Origin: Desulfovibrio sp. Dsv1
Lineage (GTDB): Bacteria > Desulfobacterota > Desulfovibrionia > Desulfovibrionales > Desulfovibrionaceae
Direction of reading: 5' to 3'
Length of the DNA stretch: 7,691 bases
NCBI GenBank assembly: GCA_000403945.1
Contig: APFI01000266.1
Span: 1 to 7,691 of the forward strand
The notes beneath the pieces are model-generated. The model made no database searches. It was given only the letters and a program-made list of their open reading frames with translations, and was not told the origin of the DNA. Shown here one piece after another: positions 1 through 6,460 of the stretch. The number at the start of each line of letters is the position of its first letter. The stretch's first letter is position 1. A program made the position numbers and the translations under genes.

Positions 1-30
1 GCCGGCGAAAGCCCCCGGGAGAGAGAAACC

Positions 31-2475
31 ATGTCTGACGCGATGCGCGGGGAAGCCTTTCGGGAACTGCCGGTCATGCCCCTGCGGGAAGTGGTCATGT
101 TCCCGCGTTCGATCATGCCGCTTTTCGTGGGGCGCGAAGCCTCCATCAAGGCCATAGAGGCGGCGCAGGCCTCCTCGGGCAAACAGATTTTCCTGGTGGC
201 CCAGAGCGAGCCGGAACTGGAAAAACCCGAAGCCGGCGACCTGTGCGCCGTGGGCGTGGTCAGCAAGGTCCTCCAGGTGCTGCGCCTGCCCGACGGCACC
301 ACCAAGGTTCTGTTCGAGGGACTGTACCGCGCGGCCTGGCGGGGCCTGCGCGAGGACGGGCGGTGCCTCGTGGCCGGCGTGCGCCGCCTGGAGGAAAGCC
401 GGAGCCGCCCGGAAGAGAAGGAAGCCCTGGTCCGCGCGACCCACGAGGCCCTGGAGGAGTACGGCAGGAACAACAAGAAAATTTCGCAGGAGGCCGTGCT
501 CTCCATCCTGGCCCTGCGCGAGCCGGGCCCCCTGGCCGACGCCATCCTGCCGCATCTCAAGGTGGATTACCGCAAGAAGCAGGAGGCCCTGGAGCTTTCC
601 GACGTCACCGAGCGGCTGGAGCGCGCCTATGGGCTGCTTCAGGGCGAAGTGGCCCTGTCCGCGGTGGAAAGGCGGATCAAGAATCGCGTCAAGACGCAGA
701 TGGAGCGCAACCAGCGCGAGTATTACCTCAACGAGCAGATCAAGGCCATCAACAGGGAAATGGGGCGCGAGGACGATCCCCAGGCCGAAATGGACGAACT
801 GGAGCGGAAGCTCGGGGCCCGCGACATGCCCGAAGAGGCCCGGCAGAAGACCCTGGCCGAAGTGAAGAAATTGCGGGCCATGCCGCCCTCGGCCGCCGAG
901 TACACGGTGTCGCGCAATTATGTGGACTGGATCCTGGACCTGCCCTGGAACGATCTGAAAAGCATCGACATCGACATTGAAAGGGCCCGCGCCATTCTGG
1001 ACGGCGACCATTACGGCCTGGAAAGGCCCAAGGAGCGCATTCTGGAATATCTGGCCGTGCAGAAGCTTTCGCGCGGCCTGAAAGGCCCCATTCTCTGCCT
1101 TGTGGGCCCGCCCGGCGTGGGCAAGACCTCGCTGGCCAAATCCGTGGCCAGGGCCACGGGCCGCGACTTCATCCGCCTGTCCCTGGGCGGTGTGCGCGAC
1201 GAGGCCGAGATCCGGGGCCACCGCCGCACCTATGTGGGCGCGCTGCCGGGCAAGATCATCCAGTCCCTGAAGCGGGTCAGATACAACAATCCCCTGTTCT
1301 GCCTGGACGAGGTGGACAAGATGGCCTCGGATTACCGGGGCGATCCGGCCTCGGCCCTGCTGGAAGTGCTGGACCCGGAACAGAACAGCGCCTTCATGGA
1401 CCATTATCTGGACCTGGAATACGATCTGTCCAGGATTTTTTTCATCACCACGGCCAATTCGCTGCACAGCATCCCGGCGCCCCTGCTGGACCGCATGGAA
1501 ATCATCGAGCTCTCCAGCTACCTGGAGACGGAAAAGCGCCACATCGCCCGGCGTTTTCTCCTGCCCCGCCAGATTGCGGAGCACGGCCTCGGGGAAGGGA
1601 ACATCCGCATTTCGGAAAACGCCCTGCTGGAGATCATCCGCGGCTACACGCGCGAGGCCGGGGTGCGCAACCTGGAGCGCGAAATCGCGGCCCTCTGCCG
1701 CAAGACGGCCATCCGCCTGGTGGAGGACGGCGACACGAGCAGGCGCGTGGCCATTTCGCGCCAGAGCCTGCCGGGCTTTCTGGGGGTCAAGAAGTACCGC
1801 CACGAGGAGCGCGAGGACGAGCCCCAGGTGGGCGTCTGCGCCGGGCTGGCCTACAATCAGCGCGGCGGCGAGATACTGCTGGTGGAAACCGGCCTGATGA
1901 GCGGCGCGGGCCATGTGGTGACCACCGGCCAGCTGGGCGAGGTGATGACCGAATCGGCCAAGGCCGCCCTGTCCTATGTGCGTTCGCGCGCCGAAGCGCT
2001 GGGGCTGGACCCGCGCTTCCACCGCAGGGTGGACATCCACGTGCATGTGCCCGCCGGGGCCACGCCCAAGGACGGCCCGTCGGCGGGCATCACCCTGGCC
2101 ACCTCCATCACCTCGGCCCTGCTGGGCATTCCGGTGCGCAACGATGTGGCCATGACCGGCGAGATCTCGCTGCGCGGTCGGGTGCTGCCCATCGGCGGCC
2201 TGCGTGAAAAACTGCTGGCCGCGCGACGCGGCGGCATCAAAAGGGTGATCATGCCCCGCGACAACGAGAAGGATCTCGCGGAAGTGCCGGACGAGGTGCT
2301 CAGGGATCTGGAAATCGTCTTTGTGGATCATGTGGACGACGTGCTGCCCCAGGCCCTGGCCGCCCCGCCGGAGGAGATCTTCTCGGGCCGGGCCGGAGCC
2401 CAGCCCCTCTGCGGATCCCTGCGCGCGCATGCCGCGGACAAGAGCGACGCCGGGGAGAGCCGGCCAGCGCAGTAA
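31..2475 (+). CDS. lon: ATP-dependent Lon protease (LonA type)
   Basis: This is a cytoplasmic AAA+ serine protease that unfolds and degrades damaged and short-lived regulatory proteins. The 814 residues show the full LonA order. The N-terminal substrate-binding domain begins with LPVMPLREVVMFP (about residues 13-25), and the helical region contains QREYYLNEQIKAI. The AAA+ module has Walker A GPPGVGKT (359-366), Walker B ending in D426-E427, and the sensor-2 region GYTREAGVRNLER (538-550). The protease domain has catalytic Ser684 in PKDGPSAG and Lys727 in GGLREKLLAA. The 43-residue Ser-Lys spacing equals that of E. coli Lon (S679/K722). A GGAG ribosome site at 18-21 supports the ATG at 31. The C-terminus runs roughly 30 residues past the usual end as an Ala/Arg/Ser-rich tail, probably disordered. 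The gene faces the TPR gene convergently. Only 30 bases lie upstream, so its promoter and any upstream operon partners are not visible. Confidence 0.98.
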   Translation: MSDAMRGEAFRELPVMPLREVVMFPRSIMPLFVGREASIKAIEAAQASSGKQIFLVAQSEPELEKPEAGDLCAVGVVSKVLQVLRLPDGTTKVLFEGLYRAAWRGLREDGRCLVAGVRRLEESRSRPEEKEALVRATHEALEEYGRNNKKISQEAVLSILALREPGPLADAILPHLKVDYRKKQEALELSDVTERLERAYGLLQGEVALSAVERRIKNRVKTQMERNQREYYLNEQIKAINREMGREDDPQAEMDELERKLGARDMPEEARQKTLAEVKKLRAMPPSAAEYTVSRNYVDWILDLPWNDLKSIDIDIERARAILDGDHYGLERPKERILEYLAVQKLSRGLKGPILCLVGPPGVGKTSLAKSVARATGRDFIRLSLGGVRDEAEIRGHRRTYVGALPGKIIQSLKRVRYNNPLFCLDEVDKMASDYRGDPASALLEVLDPEQNSAFMDHYLDLEYDLSRIFFITTANSLHSIPAPLLDRMEIIELSSYLETEKRHIARRFLLPRQIAEHGLGEGNIRISENALLEIIRGYTREAGVRNLEREIAALCRKTAIRLVEDGDTSRRVAISRQSLPGFLGVKKYRHEEREDEPQVGVCAGLAYNQRGGEILLVETGLMSGAGHVVTTGQLGEVMTESAKAALSYVRSRAEALGLDPRFHRRVDIHVHVPAGATPKDGPSAGITLATSITSALLGIPVRNDVAMTGEISLRGRVLPIGGLREKLLAARRGGIKRVIMPRDNEKDLAEVPDEVLRDLEIVFVDHVDDVLPQALAAPPEEIFSGRAGAQPLCGSLRAHAADKSDAGESRPAQ

Positions 2476-2578
2476 GGCCCGTCCCGCGCGGCAGGCTTCG
2501 CCGGTTTCCCGGCCGGACGGGGGGGGACGCCAGGCCGCGCGTCGCGGCCACTCCGGCGGAGGCGTGAAACCCGCGGGC

Positions 2579-2595
2579 CGGGACGTCGCGTCCCG
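2579..2595. repeat. Short perfect hairpin downstream of lon
   Basis: CGGGACG and CGTCCCG pair perfectly over 7 bp around a TCG loop, about 100 bases past the lon stop. No T-run follows on either strand, so it is at best a transcript-end stabiliser or a weak terminator. In DNA this GC-rich, short perfect hairpins also arise by chance. Confidence 0.3.
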
Positions 2596-2645
2596 CGCTC
2601 GCGCGCAATCCCGAAGCCGGTTCGACCCCCGGGCCCGGCCCTCAA

Positions 2646-2664
2646 TGCTCATCAGTGCTCATCA
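2646..2664. repeat. Two-copy tandem repeat, 10-base period
   Basis: TGCTCATCA occurs at 2646-2654 and again at 2656-2664, one base apart, giving a 10-base period. That is about one helical turn, so a protein reading both copies from one face of the DNA is conceivable. The AT content is higher than in the surrounding DNA. It may equally be a chance slippage product. No function is assigned. Confidence 0.4.
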
Positions 2665-2723
2665 ATCCGCGCGGCGCCGTCGCAAGGCGGAAGCCTCACC
2701 GCGCCGTTTCCCCCGGCAGAAAA

Positions 2724-2759
2724 ATTTTCCGGCCCTGGCACCCGCCGGGGCCGGAAAAT
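2724..2759. repeat. 12-bp perfect inverted repeat between convergent genes, possible terminator
   Basis: Arms ATTTTCCGGCCC (2724-2735) and GGGCCGGAAAAT (2748-2759) are perfect complements around a 12-base loop. Allowing one mismatch, the stem extends to 15 bp (2721-2762). Its place between converging genes suggests a bidirectional transcription end. However, the polarity is the reverse of a textbook intrinsic terminator: T-runs lie on the 5' side and A-runs on the 3' side of the GC core on both strands. It is therefore recorded as an inverted repeat, with terminator only a possibility. Confidence 0.5.
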
Positions 2760-2798
2760 CTTGTGGGGAGGGGGAGTATATGCTCCGGCCGCGCGCAA

Positions 2799-2820
2799 GA
2801 CCGGGCGGCTACGCCCGGTC
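2799..2820 (-). terminator. Possible terminator hairpin after the TPR gene
   Basis: GACCGGGCG (2799-2807) and CGCCCGGTC (2812-2820) form a perfect 9-bp stem with a 4-base loop. It begins 5 bases past the TPR stop codon in the minus-strand reading direction. The position suits a terminator, but only TT follows before GC-rich sequence. It would be a weak intrinsic terminator or an mRNA 3'-end stabiliser. Confidence 0.4.
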
Positions 2821-2825
2821 CCGAC

Positions 2826-3386
2826 TTACGCGGCCATGGTGTCGAAAAGTTCCCTGGCGCCGCTGTTGGCCGGGTTGGCGCCCAGCACCGTCTCCAGGTG
2901 CCGGCGGGCCTCGTCGCCGCGGCCCAGATAGATCAGGCAGCCGGCCAGGGTCACGCGCACGGCCTCGCTTTCCTCGCTGTCGGCCAGCGCGGCTTCCAGG
3001 TAGGGCAGCGCCCCTTCCACGCGGCCCAGCCGATAGGCCTCGCGCACCAGACAGTTCAGCGCCACCATATTGTCGGCGGACTTGTCCAGCGCGCGGGCAA
3101 AATAGTCGAAGGCGTCCTCATGCCTGCCCTGTTCCATATGGACCAGGCCGATGCCGCAGAGGGCCTTGTCGGTTTCCTCCACGGCGGCGGCCTTCTGGTA
3201 AAGCACCAGGGCCTTGTCCAGTTCGGAACGCTGCACGGCCACAGTGGCCAGCCCCATGTAGGGCGCCGCGCATCGGGCGTTGCCGGCGGCCTTGCGGTAA
3301 TATTCCTCGGCCTTGTCAAAATCGCCCATAAAAAGATAGCACTCGCCCAGTTCCTTGTTGATTTCGTAATCCAGCTGATTATCCAT
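2826..3386 (-). CDS. Small five-repeat TPR protein
   Basis: This is a 186-residue protein that is almost nothing but tetratricopeptide repeats. The second helices of five repeats can be lined up: GDFDKAEEYYRKA (21-33), SELDKALVLYQKA (54-66), GRHEDAFDYFARA (87-99), GRVEGALPYLEAA (121-133) and GRGDEARRHLETV (155-167), at 33-34 residue spacing. There is no signal peptide, membrane segment or catalytic domain, so a cytoplasmic adaptor or chaperone-like role is likely, with partner unknown. The ATG is supported by GGGGAGGA ending about 5 bases upstream. The gene sits alone: it converges with lon and lies 351 bases downstream of cmk, with its own sigma-54-type promoter at 3454-3470. That implies conditional expression under an enhancer-binding activator. 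The family call is firm and the function is not known. Confidence 0.92.
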   Translation of the reverse strand: MDNQLDYEINKELGECYLFMGDFDKAEEYYRKAAGNARCAAPYMGLATVAVQRSELDKALVLYQKAAAVEETDKALCGIGLVHMEQGRHEDAFDYFARALDKSADNMVALNCLVREAYRLGRVEGALPYLEAALADSEESEAVRVTLAGCLIYLGRGDEARRHLETVLGANPANSGARELFDTMAA

Positions 3387-3453
3387 GTCGTCCTCCCCAT
3401 GAGGCTGTTTGCCGCATCGGCGCCGTATGCGCCAGCGGCTTGTGCCCTTCTGT

Positions 3454-3470
3454 ATGCAGCGCCCGTGCCA
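3454..3470 (-). promoter_or_regulatory. Sigma-54 (RpoN) promoter for the TPR gene
   Basis: Read on the minus strand, the element is TGGCACG-GGCG-CTGCAT. The -24 box matches the consensus TGGCACG fully and the -12 box is CTGC in place of TTGC. The invariant GG and GC pairs are at the correct spacing. Taking the C of GC as -12, transcription would start near 3444, giving a leader of about 58 nt before the ATG at 3386. Correct orientation and position before a gene raise confidence well above a chance match. Confidence 0.8.
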
Positions 3471-3587
3471 GTTGAAATAAAAGCAAATAAAATCAACGGG
3501 GTTTTTTCAGAAGGATGCATGAAAGCGCGTGGCGGGCGGCACGACGGTTCCGGCATGCCAAAAATTTGTCGCGCCGGCGGGAAAACG

Positions 3588-3603
3588 GGCGGCAATTGCT
3601 GCC
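3588..3603. promoter_or_regulatory. 16-base near-palindrome, possible activator site
   Basis: GGCGGCAATTGCTGCC is symmetric about AATT, with one mismatched pair in 16 bases. Its centre lies about 150 bases upstream of the predicted sigma-54 start of the TPR gene. Enhancer-binding proteins typically bind dyad sites at about -80 to -150, so it is a reasonable candidate site. The protein that might bind it is unknown. Confidence 0.4.
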
Positions 3604-3617
3604 GGGATGGGGAAGTT

Positions 3618-3646
3618 TTTGCCCATGCCCGAAAGGCCCGGGCAAA
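3618..3646. repeat. Inverted repeat in the TPR upstream region
   Basis: TTTGCCC (3618-3624) and GGGCAAA (3640-3646) pair perfectly. An alternative inner pairing is TGCCCG (3626-3631) with CGGGCA (3639-3644). The centre is about 188 bases upstream of the predicted TPR start. It could be a second dyad for an activator, or part of the cmk transcript end. There is no T-run in the cmk direction. Confidence 0.3.
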
Positions 3647-3722
3647 GAGGCCCCATGAGGCGAAAGAGGGACGGCGCGCCGGAAGGGAAAGGGGCGGGAG
3701 GAGAATCCGAAAGAAACGGGGG

Positions 3723-3739
3723 GAGGCAGGCGCCGCCTC
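3723..3739 (-). terminator. Weak terminator-like hairpin at the cmk stop
   Basis: On the minus strand GAGGC and GCCTC form a 5-bp stem around GGCGCCT, overlapping the cmk stop codon. It is followed by a C-run and then GTTTCTTTC. The T-rich stretch is displaced several bases from the stem, so this is a weak candidate for the end of the usp-hisC-cmk transcript. Confidence 0.3.
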
Positions 3740-4448
3740 ACGGACGGGAATCCATGCGGGTCCGCAGGGCCCGCGCGCCGCCGTGCCCGTCGATATGACG
3801 CAGCATCACGTCCAGCACGCCCTCAATGTCCAGACGGGAGGTATCCACAATCAGGGCGTCCCGGGCCGGACGCAGGGGGGCCTCGGCCCGGTTGCGGTCC
3901 AGTGCGTCGCGCCGGAGGATCCGTTCGGTCAGGGCGGCCAGTTCCGTGTGCACGCCCCGGCTTTCCAGATCCCGCAGGCGGCGCATGGCGCGCGCTTCGG
4001 GCGCGGCGTCCAGGAAGAACTTGAAGCGCGCGTCGGGAAAGACCACAGTGCCCATGTCCCGGCCCTCGGCCACCAGCGGGGACTGTTCGCCCATGGCCCG
4101 CTGCGCCCGCCGGAGCACCTCGCGCACCGCCGGCACGGCGCCGATGCGCGCGGCCAGCATGCCCGCCTCCTCGGTGCGCACCTCGTCGCGCAAGGGCTGG
4201 CCGTTGCAGAGCAGCGCGGTGTCACGGCCCCTGCCCGCGATGCTGAAGGTCCATTGCCCGCAGCGCCCGCGCAGTTCCTCCCCGGGCAACAGCTCCGCGC
4301 CGGGCCCCAGCTTGAGGGCCAGGCAGCGGAACATGGCCCCGGTATCCAGACAGGCCAGCCCCAGCCTTTCGGCCACGCGCCGGGCAAGGGTGCTCTTGCC
4401 CGCGCCCGCGGGGCCGTCCAGCGTCACCACCGGCAGCCGCCCGCTCAT
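3738..4448 (-). CDS. cmk: Cytidylate (CMP) kinase
   Basis: This cytoplasmic enzyme phosphorylates CMP and dCMP to the diphosphates with ATP, recycling nucleotides from RNA turnover and lipid synthesis. The 236 residues are close to the usual 220-230. Residues 11-20 are the P-loop DGPAGAGKST. LDTGAMF (34-40) is the family's DTGAMY motif with Phe for Tyr. EGRDMGTVVFPDA (128-140) matches the CMP-binding signature, and RRDALDRNRAEAPLRPARDA (179-198) covers the lid and C-terminal signature. The start codon lies within the end of hisC as an ATGA overlap, so translation is probably coupled to hisC. Cmk genes often sit in mixed clusters with aromatic and histidine genes (aroA, tyrA, hisC), and this pair fits that pattern. 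Family and function are secure. Confidence 0.97.
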   Translation of the reverse strand: MSGRLPVVTLDGPAGAGKSTLARRVAERLGLACLDTGAMFRCLALKLGPGAELLPGEELRGRCGQWTFSIAGRGRDTALLCNGQPLRDEVRTEEAGMLAARIGAVPAVREVLRRAQRAMGEQSPLVAEGRDMGTVVFPDARFKFFLDAAPEARAMRRLRDLESRGVHTELAALTERILRRDALDRNRAEAPLRPARDALIVDTSRLDIEGVLDVMLRHIDGHGGARALRTRMDSRP

Positions 4449-5584
4449 GCGCTCCCCGCTGTTCCGGACGCGGCCAGGATTTCGCGCATGGCCGCCAGAA
4501 AAGCCGCGTTTTCCCCGGCGTCGCCCACGCTGACGCGCAGATGTTCCGGCAGATTGTAGCTGTCCAGAGGGCGGATGATGATGCCGCGCCGCAGCAGGGC
4601 TTCAAAACAGCCCCTGGCCGGGCCCGCGCCCGGCGGCAGCCGAAACATCAGAAAATTGGCCGCGCTGGGCCAGACCGCGCAGCCCAGGGCCGCGAGCCCG
4701 TCGCGCAACGTGGCGCGTCCCTGGCGCACGGCATCCAGGGTCGCCTGGCGGAAGGCCGTGTCCGCCAGGGCGGCCAGGGCCGCTTCCTCCGCCAGAATGT
4801 TGACGGAGAAGGGCAGGCGCGCCCGCCGGAAACATGCGGCCGGCGCGGGCGGCAGCACGCAGTAGCCCAGGCGCAGCCCGGCCAGCCCCCAGCTTTTGGA
4901 AAAGGTGCGCAGAAAGGCGGCGTTGTCCGGCGGCGCGCCCGAGGCCAGGAGGGACGCGCCGGTTTCGTCCTCGGCAAAATCCATGTAGGCCTCGTCCACC
5001 ACCAGCAGGCAGCCCGGCGCGATGCCGGCCAGGCGCCCGGCCAGATCCGCCACGGCTTCGCGCGGCGGGCAGTAGCCCGAGGGATTGTCGGGCGTGGTGA
5101 CGAAGACCAGGCGGGTGCCCTGGTCCACCAGGCGCAGCAGGGCGTCGAAATCAGGGGAGAAATTTTCCCCCAGCGGGCAGCGGCGGACTTCGATTCCGGC
5201 AATGCGGGCCCGAATGGGGTAAATGCCGAAGCAGGGCTCGAAGCAGACCATGGAATGCTCGCCCGGTTCGGCCAGCATGCGGATCAGCAGGTCGATGATT
5301 TCGTCGGATCCGTTGCCCACAACCACCCGGCGCGGGTCCGTCGCGTGCAGGCGGGCCAGGGCGCGGACCAGGCGGGGATTGTCCCCCCGGGGGTAGCGAA
5401 ACAGTGAGGACGCGTGGCGGCGCACGGCTTCCCGGGCCAGGGGCGAGGCCCCCAGCGGATTTTCATTGCTGGCCATCTTGATGACCCAAGAAAGGCCGTA
5501 TTTCTGCCGTATTTCCGCGATGGAAAGCCCCGGCGCATAGGCGTCGAGCTCCCGGATGCGCGGAAGCGCGCTGATTTCGGACAT
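4445..5584 (-). CDS. hisC: Histidinol-phosphate aminotransferase
   Basis: This PLP enzyme of fold type I transfers an amino group from glutamate to imidazole-acetol phosphate in histidine synthesis. Related enzymes in some bacteria also handle aromatic 2-keto acids. The 379 residues show the N-terminal ASNENPLG (38-45), NGSDE (91-95) for PLP phosphate, TPDNPSG (164-170) with Asn167, and VVDEAYMDF (195-203) with Asp197. The PLP lysine is K230 in TFSKSWGLAGLRLGY, followed by R238. R350 in LRVSVG is the likely substrate arginine. The usual YPDG motif reads YPRGDN. The ATG at 5584 has GGAG five bases upstream. It follows the stress-protein gene by 65 bases, a gap holding a strong hairpin, and overlaps cmk by ATGA. 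No other histidine genes are visible, so the exact in vivo substrate range is open. Confidence 0.95.
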   Translation of the reverse strand: MSEISALPRIRELDAYAPGLSIAEIRQKYGLSWVIKMASNENPLGASPLAREAVRRHASSLFRYPRGDNPRLVRALARLHATDPRRVVVGNGSDEIIDLLIRMLAEPGEHSMVCFEPCFGIYPIRARIAGIEVRRCPLGENFSPDFDALLRLVDQGTRLVFVTTPDNPSGYCPPREAVADLAGRLAGIAPGCLLVVDEAYMDFAEDETGASLLASGAPPDNAAFLRTFSKSWGLAGLRLGYCVLPPAPAACFRRARLPFSVNILAEEAALAALADTAFRQATLDAVRQGRATLRDGLAALGCAVWPSAANFLMFRLPPGAGPARGCFEALLRRGIIIRPLDSYNLPEHLRVSVGDAGENAAFLAAMREILAASGTAGSA

Positions 5585-5603
5585 GGCGACTCCAGAAGGG
5601 CGG

Positions 5604-5643
5604 CCGCCGGCGCGGCGGGGAAGCGGGCGCCCCGCGCCGGCGG
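5604..5643. repeat. 12-bp GC-rich hairpin between usp and hisC
   Basis: CCGCCGGCGCGG (5604-5615) and CCGCGCCGGCGG (5632-5643) pair perfectly over 12 bp around a 16-base loop that is itself GC-rich. It fills most of the 65-base gap between the stress-protein stop and the hisC start. No T-run follows in the minus direction, so it is not a standard terminator. It may stabilise the usp mRNA end or lower read-through into hisC-cmk. Confidence 0.5.
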
Positions 5644-5649
5644 GACGGC

Positions 5650-6105
5650 TTATTCCCCGAGGGGCCCCGAGGGGCGGATGGTCAGCACGGGCATGTCGGC
5701 ATTCTTGACCACCTTTTCGGCCACGGAACCGAAGAGGATGCGGTCAATGCCCTTGCGGCCGTGGGTGCCCATGACGATGACGTCCACATTTTCCTCGTGG
5801 GCACGGTTCAGGATTTCCTCGGCGGCATAGCCGATGAGCACCTGCCCCCTGGCCTCCACGCCGGCAAAGTTTTCGGCCACAAAGGCCTCCATGGACTTTT
5901 CCGCGCCGGTGACGATTTCGCCCACGAAGTTTTCAATGGTGTTGGGCGGCACGTGGAAGCCCACATACTGGCTCAGCGAGGGGGCCGTGTACACGACGAG
6001 AACGCTGGCGTTCAGCGCCCTGGCCAGCAGGACGGCGTATTCCGCCACGGCCCTGCTGTGTTCGGAAAGGTCCACCGCGCAAAGAATCTTCCTGATTTCC
6101 CTCAT
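5650..6105 (-). CDS. Universal stress protein (UspA family, ATP-binding type)
   Basis: This is a 151-residue single-domain Usp protein, the standard length, cytoplasmic and usually dimeric. It starts with the family's first strand and loop, KILCAVDLSEHSR (6-18), with Asp12 in the nucleotide-binding position. The ATP motif G-x2-G-x9-G-S is complete: G113, G116, G126 and S127 in MGTHGRKGIDRILFGS. This places it with ATP-binding Usps such as MJ0577 rather than non-binding UspA. I chose the ATG at 6105 because GGAG lies six bases before it. The in-frame ATG at 6117 and longer frames lack the Usp fold upstream and run through low-complexity GC-rich DNA. A sigma-70 promoter at 6232-6260 gives a leader of about 120 nt. 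Its exact role (survival, anaerobic or redox stress) cannot be read from sequence. Confidence 0.94.
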   Translation of the reverse strand: MREIRKILCAVDLSEHSRAVAEYAVLLARALNASVLVVYTAPSLSQYVGFHVPPNTIENFVGEIVTGAEKSMEAFVAENFAGVEARGQVLIGYAAEEILNRAHEENVDVIVMGTHGRKGIDRILFGSVAEKVVKNADMPVLTIRPSGPLGE

Positions 6106-6460
6106 GGCAAGCTCCATTGCCCCCGCGGGCCGCTGATGTGATGGGGAGCCCCGGCAGGGGGCGGAAAATCCCCGCCCGGCCGGGGGGCGTCCGGCCCGAA
6201 GCCTCGCGCCCCAACCCCTTGACGCGCACAAATTCTAGAGTCTTTTTGAAGAATAGACAAGGGCTCTTGCCGGAGTTTTCGTCCCTGGCCCGGCGTTCCC
6301 CGGGATCCGGCGCGCCTCCGCGACCGCCCGCGAAACAGCCCGGCGCCCAGGGCGCCCCCCCGACGGATGCGCCTTTCAGGCCGGGAGCGGGGACGGGACG
6401 ACCGCCCCGGGCGGGTGAACGGGAAGAGGAAACGCGCGGCGCCCTGAATGCCGGATGCCG
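6106..6460. other. Leader and promoter region of usp, no gene
   Basis: This part contains the roughly 120-nt usp leader, the usp promoter (6232-6260), and about 200 GC-rich bases before the divergent plus-strand promoter at 6461. In the leader, GGGCGG (6159-6164) and CCGCCC (6172-6177) can form a 6-bp hairpin. I see no gene and nothing else of note between 6261 and 6460. Confidence 0.55.
6232..6260 (-). promoter_or_regulatory. Sigma-70-type promoter for usp (possibly usp-hisC-cmk)
   Basis: Read on the minus strand, -35 TTGTCT (6255-6260) and -10 TAGAAT (6232-6237) are separated by exactly 17 bases. The -10 matches TATAAT in five of six positions. It stands out as an AT-rich island in GC-rich DNA, and the predicted start is near 6225. 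It faces usp, with hisC and cmk downstream in the same direction. Confidence 0.7.

Larger units (their letters stand above)
2476..2825. other. Convergent lon/TPR intergenic region, no gene
   Basis: These 350 bases separate the converging ends of lon and the TPR gene. I see no credible coding frame with a ribosome site. Open frames here read as Arg/Pro/Gly-rich shadow translation of GC-rich DNA. The region holds a 7-bp hairpin with a 3-base loop (2579-2595), a two-copy 10-base repeat (2646-2664), a long inverted repeat (2724-2759) and a hairpin just after the TPR stop (2799-2820). None has a clean T-tract, so where either transcript ends is uncertain. Confidence 0.6.
3387..3737 (-). other. Upstream regulatory region of the TPR gene
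   Basis: These 351 bases between cmk and the TPR gene carry no credible gene. They contain the sigma-54 element (3454-3470) and, just upstream of it, an AT-rich block (about 3471-3510) unlike the GC-rich surroundings. Further out are a GGCATGCC palindrome (3552-3559), a 16-base near-palindrome (3588-3603) and a 7-bp inverted repeat (3618-3646). An AT-rich bendable segment between promoter and distal palindromes is the usual plan of a sigma-54 control region. I did not find a convincing IHF consensus in it. Confidence 0.55.

Noticed and set aside
2566..2577. GAAACCCGCGGG, shared with 6615-6626
   Set aside because: A single 12-base match built on a GC palindrome is plausible by chance in this composition, and its surroundings are unrelated.
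2614..2636. GGTTCGA resembling a tRNA T-loop
   Set aside because: Flanking bases do not form a 5-bp T-stem and I could not find acceptor, D or anticodon arms at the right distances.
2640..2670. CTGATGAG on the minus strand, as in a hammerhead ribozyme core
   Set aside because: The required GAAA segment and the three helices are not present.
2321..3331. Long plus-strand open frame across the lon end, the spacer and the TPR gene
   Set aside because: It overlaps two secure genes out of frame and is Arg/Pro-rich with no recognisable domain. This is a shadow of high GC content.
2655..4559. 634-codon plus-strand open frame opposite TPR and cmk
   Set aside because: It is antisense to well-supported genes, has Gly/Gln/His-rich random-looking composition and no ribosome site. 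The length reflects scarcity of stop codons in GC-rich DNA.
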